The notes beneath the pieces were generated by a model. The model was not told the origin of the DNA, made no database searches, and worked only from the letters and a program-made list of their open reading frames with translations. From NCBI GenBank assembly GCA_963676415.1, contig OY781097.1, positions 2,170,001 through 2,234,000 of the forward strand: a stretch of DNA of 64,000 bases. The letters run 5' to 3'. The first letter of the stretch is position 1, and every line of letters starts with the position of its first letter. Origin of the DNA: G963662905 sp963676415 (GTDB lineage Bacteria; Bacteroidota; Bacteroidia; Bacteroidales; WRLA01). Positions 50,898 to 58,164 of the stretch are shown here, in pieces. The translations under genes were made by a program, and so were the position numbers.

Positions 50898-52274
50898 ATG
50901 AAGATGACTCAAAAAAACCTTATTGTCCTTTTTGCGTGTTTGTTTGGAATTACAGGACTTTTTGCACAGGATGACATACCAAAAGGACAAGTAATTGATG
51001 AGGTTGTTGCCGTTGTTGGCAAGAATGTCATTTTATATTCCGATATCCAAACACAGTATATTCAATACCGGATGCAAGGCGGAATCAGCGGTACAGCCGA
51101 TGAAGTGCGCTGCAGCATACTCGAAAACATGCTTTACCAAAAGCTTTTGCTCGATCAGGCAGATTTGGATAGTGTTGAAGTGACGGAAAAACAGGTTGAT
51201 GCCGAAATGGAACGCAGGCTAGCATATTTTATCCAGCAAATTGGCTCCAAAGAAAAACTGGAAGAATACTATAAAAAGTCGATGGCGGATATTCGCGAAG
51301 AAATGAAAGAAGTCATCACGGAACAAATGATGACGGATCAGGTGCAACGCGAACTGACTACAAATGTGATGATTACGCCATCTCAGGTGCGTAAATGGTT
51401 TCGCTCGCTTCCCAAAGACAGTATCCCTATGGTGGAACCGGAAGTCAGTATCGGACAGATTGTCCGTCAGCCTGAAATTGATATGGCACAGAAAATTGCA
51501 ATCAAGGAAAAACTTCGTGGCCTGCGCAAAAGGATTTTGGATGGGGAAACATTTTCGACACTGGCTATTCTTTATTCCGAAGATCCGGGTTCGGCAAAAA
51601 AAGGGGGAGAACTTGGCCTTTATGGCCGCGGGGAGCTGTATCCCGAATTTGAAGCCGTAGCATTTCAACTGGAACCGGGCGAAATCTCTGAAATTGTGGA
51701 AACCAAAGCAGGCTTCCATATCCTTCAGCTAATTGAACGCCGTGGCGAATATGTGAATGTGCGCCATATCCTTTTGCGCCCGAAAGTGTCTCCTATTGAA
51801 CTGGCACGTGCCGCTCAGTTCCTTGATAGTGTTGCGCAGCTGATTAACAGCGATTCCATGACTTTTGAGCAGGCCGTACGACGTTTCAGCGATGATCCCG
51901 GCAGGATTAACGGTGGTATGATTATGAACCCAATGACCGGAACAAACCGTTTTACTTACGAAGAACTTAATACAGATCCCAAACTTTTCTTTGTTGTGGA
52001 CAAACTCGATGTGGGCGAACTTTCCAAACCGGTTAGTTTTCAAACAGAAGACGACACGGAAGCCTACCGCTTGCTGTATCTTAAGAGCAGGAGCCAGGCA
52101 CATCGTGCCAATCTCGACGATGATTACAACAAAATCCAGGATTGGGCTCTGGAAGCAAAAAAAGCACAGCATATCAGCGAATGGGTGCAGCAAAAGGCCG
52201 AAAAAACCTTTGTTCGCATCAGCAGCGAATTCCGCGATTGCAGCTTTCAACATAAATGGAAAATCAAAGAATAA
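50898..52274 (+). CDS. SurA-like periplasmic peptidyl-prolyl isomerase
   Basis: The 458-residue protein has a signal peptide (ending L-F-A-Q). The SurA N-terminal domain reads D-E-V-V-A-V-V-G-K-N-V-I-L-Y-S-D-I, with C-S-I-L-E-N-M-L-Y-Q-K-L-L-L-D-Q-A. It then has two parvulin domains at about 174-283 (G-G-E-L-G-L-Y-G-R-G, A-G-F-H-I-L-Q-L) and 285-395 (N-V-R-H-I-L-L-R-P, I-N-G-G-M-I). The length and order match SurA, which escorts beta-barrel proteins to the BAM machinery. The stop codon directly abuts the ATG of the MoxR gene. Confidence 0.92.
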   Translation: MKMTQKNLIVLFACLFGITGLFAQDDIPKGQVIDEVVAVVGKNVILYSDIQTQYIQYRMQGGISGTADEVRCSILENMLYQKLLLDQADLDSVEVTEKQVDAEMERRLAYFIQQIGSKEKLEEYYKKSMADIREEMKEVITEQMMTDQVQRELTTNVMITPSQVRKWFRSLPKDSIPMVEPEVSIGQIVRQPEIDMAQKIAIKEKLRGLRKRILDGETFSTLAILYSEDPGSAKKGGELGLYGRGELYPEFEAVAFQLEPGEISEIVETKAGFHILQLIERRGEYVNVRHILLRPKVSPIELARAAQFLDSVAQLINSDSMTFEQAVRRFSDDPGRINGGMIMNPMTGTNRFTYEELNTDPKLFFVVDKLDVGELSKPVSFQTEDDTEAYRLLYLKSRSQAHRANLDDDYNKIQDWALEAKKAQHISEWVQQKAEKTFVRISSEFRDCSFQHKWKIKE

Positions 52275-53243
52275 ATGATGCAGTTTAATTCCGATGCAGA
52301 TGCCGTAAAGGCAATGCGCGAATACTATAAAAACCTTAAAACGGAAATTGGTAAAGTAATTGTCGGCCAGGAAGAAGTGATCGATCAGGTACTGATTTCC
52401 ATTTTCAGCCGTGGACATGCCCTTTTGGTCGGCGTTCCCGGTCTGGCCAAAACTTTGCTGGTCAATACCATAGCTAAAGTTCTGGGCTTGAGCTATAACC
52501 GTATTCAGTTTACGCCCGATTTGATGCCCAGCGATATCATCGGAAGTGAAATCCTCGATGAAAAGAAAAGTTTCCGTTTTATCAAAGGACCGGTTTTTGC
52601 CAATATCATCCTCGCCGATGAGATAAACCGTACCCCTCCAAAAACCCAATCGGCTTTGCTGGAGGCAATGCAGGAAAAATCAGTAACCGTTGCAGGAAAC
52701 AATTATCCCCTTGATAAACCCTTTTTCGTTTTGGCAACACAAAACCCGATTGAACAGGAGGGAACTTACCCATTGCCTGAAGCGCAGCTCGACCGTTTTA
52801 TGTTTAATATCCTGCTCGATTATCCATCATTTAATGAGGAAGTGGAAGTGGTGAAACAAACCACTACGGACCGGGATGCATCTCCACAAGTGGTCATGTC
52901 TGCCGAAGAAATCCGTTTCTTCCAAAATCTGGTGCGGAAAATTCCTGTTGCCGATAATGTTTATGAATATGCGGTAAAGTTGAGTGCCAAAACGCGCCCC
53001 AATACAGCTGATGCGCATCCCTGGGCGAAGAAATACCTTAATTGGGGTGCCGGTCCGCGTGCCAGCCAATACCTGATTATCGGGGCAAAATGCCATGCCG
53101 CGCTGAACGGGAAGTTCTCTCCGGATATCGAAGATGTGCAGGCCGTGGCTACAATCATCCTGCGGCACCGGATTGTGCGCAATTTTAAGGCTGAGGCCGA
53201 AGGTGTTAGCGTTGAGGATATTATCAACGTAATGACAAAGTAA
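52275..53243 (+). CDS. MoxR-family AAA+ ATPase
   Basis: The 322-residue protein shows Walker A G-V-P-G-L-A-K-T (53-60), Walker B I-I-L-A-D-E-I-N-R (111-119), sensor F-V-L-A-T-Q-N-P-I-E-Q-E-G-T-Y-P-L-P-E-A-Q-L-D-R-F, and the C-terminal lid R-A-S-Q-Y-L. This is the MoxR/RavA class, usually paired with a DUF58 or VWA protein that it helps to assemble. Here no such partner follows: its neighbours are SurA (no gap) and DPP11 (24 bases). It is cytoplasmic, so its link to periplasmic folding factors is by operon only. Confidence 0.93.
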   Translation: MMQFNSDADAVKAMREYYKNLKTEIGKVIVGQEEVIDQVLISIFSRGHALLVGVPGLAKTLLVNTIAKVLGLSYNRIQFTPDLMPSDIIGSEILDEKKSFRFIKGPVFANIILADEINRTPPKTQSALLEAMQEKSVTVAGNNYPLDKPFFVLATQNPIEQEGTYPLPEAQLDRFMFNILLDYPSFNEEVEVVKQTTTDRDASPQVVMSAEEIRFFQNLVRKIPVADNVYEYAVKLSAKTRPNTADAHPWAKKYLNWGAGPRASQYLIIGAKCHAALNGKFSPDIEDVQAVATIILRHRIVRNFKAEAEGVSVEDIINVMTK

Positions 53244-53267
53244 ATACCATAACAAACAAATACACCA

Positions 53268-55442
53268 ATGATGAAAAAAGTTCTTACTACTTTAATGATT
53301 TCCGCATTCCTGATGATGCGCCTGAGCCTGCTGGCCGGAGAGGGAATGTGGCTGCCAATCTTGCTGCAAAGCCTCAACGAAAAGGAAATGCAGGAAATGG
53401 GAATGCGTATTACTGCCGAAGATATTTATAGTGCCAATCATTCCAGCCTCAAGGATGCAATCGTGATTTTTGGCCGTGGTTGTACCGGCGAACTGGTTTC
53501 TGACCAAGGACTGCTTTTAACCAACCATCATTGCGGTTACGGACAGATTCAGAAGCACAGCTCTGTGGAGCACGATTATCTGACCGATGGTTTTTGGGCC
53601 ATGAACCGTAGCGAAGAATTGCCCAACCCGGGGCTTACAGCTACTTTTCTGGTGCGCATGGAAGATGTAACGGAAAAAGCACTTGCTGATGTTACTGATG
53701 AGATGAGCGAAAACGACCGTTATAAGAAAATCAAGGAAAACATCTCAGAAATTAAGGAAAAAGCCACAAAAGACACACATTATGAGGCAGTTGTAAAGCC
53801 TTTCTATTCAGGAAACAAGTACTACCTTTTTGTAAATGAAGTGTTTAAAGATGTACGCCTGGTAGGTGCTCCTCCTTCTAATATTGGTAAATTCGGTGGC
53901 GATACCGATAACTGGATGTGGCCTCGCCATACCGGCGATTTTTCTGTGTTCCGTATCTACGCAAACAAAGACAACCAACCGGCTGAGTACAGCGAAGAAA
54001 ATGTGCCATATAAACCAAAGAAATACCTTGAAGTCAGCCTCGAAGGAGTTGATAAAGGAGATTTTACTTTTGTTTTTGGATATCCGGGCAGTACAGAACA
54101 ATACATCCCTTCCTATGCGGTAAACCATACCACACAGATAACCAATCCAGTACGTATCGACTTGCGCGGCAAACGACTGGACGTTATGAACAAATACATG
54201 GAAAAAGACCCTGCCGTACGTATTAAATATGCTGCGAAATATGCCGGAGTTGCAAATGGATGGAAAAAATGGCAGGGAGAAAACCGTGGAATCAAACGCC
54301 TGAATGCAATCGATAAAAAGCAGAAATACGAAAAAGAATTTGAAAAATGGGCGGATGCCAATACCGAGCGCAAAGCCAAATACGGGGAACTGATCCCGGA
54401 TTTTGAAAAAACCTATAAACAATACAGCGATTTGGATCTGGCTTATACATACCTCGCGGAAGCCGGTTTGTTCGGTATTGAAATTATGCGCTATGCACGT
54501 TCATTCTCAGCACTGGTGCGTGCCTGTGAAAAAAAGGATGCCGATGAAACTAAAATCAAAGAATTGGTTGAAAGCCTGAGCAGTGCGGCAAAAGGACATT
54601 TTAAAGATTATCACCAGCCGATTGACCGGGAAGTTACTGCCGTGATGTTGAATAAAATGGCTACTGAACTGCCGGCAAAATGGCAGCCCGAAAGCCTGAG
54701 GGAAATCAATAAGAAATACAAAGGTGATTTTGAAGCCTATGCGGATAAGCTTTTCAGTAAGTCCATTTTTGCCTCAGAAGAAAAAGCAGAGGATTTCCTG
54801 AAATCATTCAAGAAAAGCAAATACAAGAAAATCCTGAAGGATCCGGCATATCAATTGGCCAATTCTTTTGTTGATTTTTTCCTGGAAACAATCCGCCCGG
54901 GACTGGCTGCAACAGGCGACCGTTTGGACAGCTTGCAGCGTATATATATGAAAGCCCAAATGGAAATGGAACCCGACCGCCGTTTTTATCCCGATGCAAA
55001 CTTTACGCTCAGGGTCACTTATGGCAATGTGGATGGATATCAGCCACGCGATGCGGTGAATTACCGTCATTTTACCACTTTAGAAGGAATTATGGAAAAA
55101 GAAAACCCGGACATCTATGATTATGTGGTAGAAGATAAGCTCAAGGAATTGTATGAAAATAAAGATTACGGTCGCTATGCCGATGATGACGGTAAAATGC
55201 ATGTCGGTTTCATTGCCACCAACCATACATCCGGCGGTAACTCCGGTTCTCCGGTTCTTAATGCCGATGGCCGCCTGATTGGACTGAACTTTGACCGCAA
55301 CTGGGAAGGCACGATGAGCGATATGATGTATGATCCTGACCAGTGCCGAAACATTACCCTTGATGTGCGTTACTGCCTGTTTATCATTGATAAATTTGCC
55401 GGAGCAGGCCATCTTGTCGAAGAAATGAAAATTGTTGAATAA
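53268..55442 (+). CDS. S46 family dipeptidyl-peptidase, DPP11-type (Asp/Glu-specific)
   Basis: The 724-residue protein has a signal peptide and the S46 signatures: E-G-M-W-L-P near the start of the mature protein, catalytic histidine in L-T-N-H-H-C-G-Y (87/88), an aspartate in W-P-R-H-T-G-D-F, and serine S659 in G-G-N-S-G-S-P-V. In characterised enzymes the residue 18 positions after the serine decides specificity: arginine gives DPP11 (Asp/Glu at P1) and glycine gives DPP7. Here it is R677 (L-N-F-D-R-N-W-E-G), so an acidic-residue-specific DPP11 is expected. It releases dipeptides from peptide N-termini in the periplasm, which suits an asaccharolytic or mixed peptide-using lifestyle. Confidence 0.93.
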   Translation: MMKKVLTTLMISAFLMMRLSLLAGEGMWLPILLQSLNEKEMQEMGMRITAEDIYSANHSSLKDAIVIFGRGCTGELVSDQGLLLTNHHCGYGQIQKHSSVEHDYLTDGFWAMNRSEELPNPGLTATFLVRMEDVTEKALADVTDEMSENDRYKKIKENISEIKEKATKDTHYEAVVKPFYSGNKYYLFVNEVFKDVRLVGAPPSNIGKFGGDTDNWMWPRHTGDFSVFRIYANKDNQPAEYSEENVPYKPKKYLEVSLEGVDKGDFTFVFGYPGSTEQYIPSYAVNHTTQITNPVRIDLRGKRLDVMNKYMEKDPAVRIKYAAKYAGVANGWKKWQGENRGIKRLNAIDKKQKYEKEFEKWADANTERKAKYGELIPDFEKTYKQYSDLDLAYTYLAEAGLFGIEIMRYARSFSALVRACEKKDADETKIKELVESLSSAAKGHFKDYHQPIDREVTAVMLNKMATELPAKWQPESLREINKKYKGDFEAYADKLFSKSIFASEEKAEDFLKSFKKSKYKKILKDPAYQLANSFVDFFLETIRPGLAATGDRLDSLQRIYMKAQMEMEPDRRFYPDANFTLRVTYGNVDGYQPRDAVNYRHFTTLEGIMEKENPDIYDYVVEDKLKELYENKDYGRYADDDGKMHVGFIATNHTSGGNSGSPVLNADGRLIGLNFDRNWEGTMSDMMYDPDQCRNITLDVRYCLFIIDKFAGAGHLVEEMKIVE

Positions 55443-55459
55443 AAAATAAATCAATCAAA

Positions 55460-55831
55460 ATGAAAAGATCAGTTTATGTAATTTTTGTTGCCGTTTTGGC
55501 TGTTTTTGTGAGCCTTACAGCTTGCAAGGAATCCAAAAAAGGAACAACAGGCCAGCAGGGTGTTAATGCCCCGGCACAAATAGATGAAGAACTCAGCGCC
55601 GAGGACCAGGCGAAAATTGATGCTTTCGCCGATGAATTTATCCGTCTCGAAAAATCACGCCAGCATCTCGAACGGGAAATCAGCGCCGGCAGAAAAGAAA
55701 AGTCTGAAATTGAAAAGTTGGACGAAACACAAATTGCTTTTGATGACAAACTGGATAAATTCATGATTAACGAAACGCGCAGGCAGGCTTATAAAGAAGC
55801 TGTAAAAAAAGCCCGTAAGAAGATTTTTTAG
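55460..55831 (+). CDS. Small helical lipoprotein
   Basis: The 123-residue protein has a lipobox (S-L-T-A-C, cysteine about 22). The mature part is strongly charged and helical (I-D-A-F-A-D-E-F-I-R-L-E-K-S, L-E-R-E-I, A-V-K-K-A-R-K-K-I-F), with heptad-like spacing that could form a coiled coil. I recognise no family. It is last in the guaB-to-DPP11 run, 17 bases after DPP11 and just ahead of a strong terminator. Confidence 0.7.
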   Translation: MKRSVYVIFVAVLAVFVSLTACKESKKGTTGQQGVNAPAQIDEELSAEDQAKIDAFADEFIRLEKSRQHLEREISAGRKEKSEIEKLDETQIAFDDKLDKFMINETRRQAYKEAVKKARKKIF

Positions 55832-55846
55832 TCAGCCCTTTTCTTA

Positions 55847-55880
55847 AAAAACGTCCGGTCATGCGATCGGACGTTTCTTT
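55847..55880. terminator. Strong bidirectional terminator
   Basis: AACGTCCG (55850-55857) pairs with CGGACGTT (55868-55875), with an A-run on the left and a T-rich right side. It closes the guaB operon from the left and the mannose locus from the right. Confidence 0.88.
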
Positions 55881-55890
55881 TATGTTTTGT

Positions 55891-57258
55891 TTATTCGGAA
55901 GCAATTTTAGGTTTGTATCCTTTCAAACCGTAGAAGGCCAGATAGAGATAACAAACAATCGGCACAAAGAATGATGCGTGAACACCAATGGAATCAGCAA
56001 ATGCGCCTTGAATCGGAGGGATAATGGCACCACCAAGGATCATCATCACCAAAAGTGAACTGCCCTGGCTTTTGTATTTCCCCAGGCCGTTGATGGCCAG
56101 GGTGAAGATATTGGACCACATAATACTATTGAACAAACCGATCCCGATAACGGTCCACATGGCAACCATTCCGCTGGTAAGCAGTGTGGTAATCAATAAA
56201 CCGACGGCTACAACGGAAAAGATAAACAAAGTCCTGTGCGGTAGCGATTTGCCCAACATAAAAGCCATTAGGTTGGCCGCGAGAAAGATGGAATAAATCC
56301 CTGCAATCAATATGCCGTTTGTGCCCCAAATAACAAAAAATGCCAGTAGAGGAATGCCTGCCATAATGAGATTTTTCAGGTTTTTGTTTTTCATGTTGCT
56401 AAGCGATACGGCACCCAAAAAGCGCCCGATCATCAGGCCGCCCCAATAAAAAGCAACATAGGTGCTGGCGTCCTGTTCACTCAGTCCGGCAATACTTTCC
56501 AGTCCTAAAAAGCTGATCATAATACTGCCGATGCTGACCTCACCGCCAACATACATGAAAATGGCAACCATACCAAAAACCAATTGTGGGTAGCGCAATG
56601 CGGCAGCTCCGGTTTCAATGTTATCGTCATTCATAAAGCGAGGCAAATGAGCCATTTTGATGATGAGCGCCAACAGCAGGAAAAAGCCGGTAAAAACCAG
56701 ATAAGGCACTTTTACACTATCTGCACCCTGAAAGCTGTCGCCGGCAAACACCTTAAAAATCAGATATCCGCCAATAATCGGGGCAACCGTTGTTCCCAGG
56801 GAATTAAAGCCCTGAGCCAGGTTCAGGCGGCTGGAAGCAGTGGATTCGCTTCCTAAAATGGCTACATAGGGATTTGCCGCAATTTGGAGGAGCGTAAATC
56901 CAAGGCCCAAAATAAAAAGGGCAGCCAGGAAAAAGCCGAATAGCTTAAGCTCGGCAGCAGGATAAAATAATGCCGTGCCCGTAGCCGAAATGAGCAATCC
57001 GATCAAAATCCCGTTTTTATAGCCGATTTTATTAATGGGGTCTCCTTTTATTACGCTGATTATGAAATATATGACCGATCCGATAAAATACGCGCCAAAG
57101 AAAGCAAACTGTACCAGCATTGCTTTAAAATGAGTGAGTTCAAAAACCCCTTTCAGGTAGGGAATTAAAATATCATTCATGCAGGTGATGAAACCCCACA
57201 TAAAAAACAATCCAATCACAGTGATGAAAGGAAGCGTGTAATTTGGTTTCTGGTTCAT
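55891..57258 (-). CDS. FucP/GluP-type sugar:H+ symporter (MFS)
   Basis: The 455-residue protein has twelve hydrophobic segments and the family's opening G-L-F-F-M-W-G-F-I-T-C-M-N-D-I-L-I-P. Other signs are Y-F-I-G-S-V-I-Y-F-I, N-P-Y-V-A-I-L-G and N-L-A-Q-G-F-N-S-L-G-T. These mark the fucose/glucose/galactose MFS subfamily that imports monosaccharides with protons. At the end of a mannosidase locus it most plausibly imports mannose or N-glycan-derived sugars. A TAAATTTG box at plus 57285-57292 (minus strand) suggests it also has its own promoter, though the -33 box is unclear. Confidence 0.9.
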   Translation of the reverse strand: MNQKPNYTLPFITVIGLFFMWGFITCMNDILIPYLKGVFELTHFKAMLVQFAFFGAYFIGSVIYFIISVIKGDPINKIGYKNGILIGLLISATGTALFYPAAELKLFGFFLAALFILGLGFTLLQIAANPYVAILGSESTASSRLNLAQGFNSLGTTVAPIIGGYLIFKVFAGDSFQGADSVKVPYLVFTGFFLLLALIIKMAHLPRFMNDDNIETGAAALRYPQLVFGMVAIFMYVGGEVSIGSIMISFLGLESIAGLSEQDASTYVAFYWGGLMIGRFLGAVSLSNMKNKNLKNLIMAGIPLLAFFVIWGTNGILIAGIYSIFLAANLMAFMLGKSLPHRTLFIFSVVAVGLLITTLLTSGMVAMWTVIGIGLFNSIMWSNIFTLAINGLGKYKSQGSSLLVMMILGGAIIPPIQGAFADSIGVHASFFVPIVCYLYLAFYGLKGYKPKIASE

Positions 57259-57315
57259 GTGCTTTATCGTTTTAGTTGTCTTTGCAAATTTATATTTAAT
57301 TTGATTCCTGAGTGC

Positions 57316-58164
57316 TTAATACAAAATTTCTAAAGTAATTGGTAAATGGTCGGAGGGAATTGTTTTTTGATCAAAATCATAATAATCGTCTATAATTTCA
57401 AAGCTTTTTACTGCATCAATATTGCGGACAAAAATATGGTCGATAATGCTGCCGTGCTCCGGTTTCCCGTTGAACCCACAAAAAGTATATTGCGGCCCTG
57501 CAGGAGGGCTTTTGCTGATGGTTTTGCTGTTGTTGAACTGTAGCCTGAGTGTTTCAATTGGTGATGATGGTGCCGTACAATTAAAATCTCCGCAAAGGAT
57601 AACAGGAAGTTCGCCGCAGTTTTTGCAGAATTTATTGATGAGCTTTGCACTTTCGAGCCGTGCCTGTTCCGACATATGATCGAAATGTGTGTTCAGGACA
57701 TAAAAACTTTTCCTGCCAGATAGATCAGAGAATTTTGCCCAGCTGACAATGCGTGTGCAGGCTGTGTTCCAGCTTTTTGATCCCGGGACATCGGGCTGCT
57801 CCGAAAGCCAGAAAGTGCCTGAAGTATCTATTTTAAAGCAGTCGATCCGATAGTAAATGGCACAGAATTCGCCCCCTAATTTACCGTCATCTCGCCCTGT
57901 GCCAATACGTTTGTACGTGGGCAACATGGCCTGTATTCCCATTACCTGATGATACAATCCTTCCTGTATGCATATGATATCTGCATCAGCCTGCCGGAGG
58001 ATTTCCTTAACCAAAGGTTTTCTTGTTTCCCAACGGTTTTCGCCATCGTGCGGATTATCGTAGCGAATATTGAAAGTCATGATTTTTAGGCTGTCCGGAA
58101 CTTTTGCCTGTGAAAAAGCATAGGCAAAAGCACATAGGATTATTAAAAATGTTTTTTTTGTCAT
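57316..58164 (-). CDS. Exported endonuclease/exonuclease/phosphatase-family hydrolase
   Basis: The 282-residue protein has a signal peptide (ending F-S-Q-A). The EEP core shows all main motifs: M-T-F-N-I-R-Y-D-N (metal/phosphate site), I-C-I-Q-E (metal glutamate), N-T-H-F-D-H, L-C-G-D-F-N and the closing P-S-D-H-L-P catalytic pair. This branch of the superfamily, common in polysaccharide loci of Bacteroidota, acts on phosphodiesters or phosphorylated sugars rather than DNA, but the substrate is not decided by sequence. Its ATG overlaps the beta-mannosidase stop (ATGA), so translation is coupled. Confidence 0.9.
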   Translation of the reverse strand: MTKKTFLIILCAFAYAFSQAKVPDSLKIMTFNIRYDNPHDGENRWETRKPLVKEILRQADADIICIQEGLYHQVMGIQAMLPTYKRIGTGRDDGKLGGEFCAIYYRIDCFKIDTSGTFWLSEQPDVPGSKSWNTACTRIVSWAKFSDLSGRKSFYVLNTHFDHMSEQARLESAKLINKFCKNCGELPVILCGDFNCTAPSSPIETLRLQFNNSKTISKSPPAGPQYTFCGFNGKPEHGSIIDHIFVRNIDAVKSFEIIDDYYDFDQKTIPSDHLPITLEILY

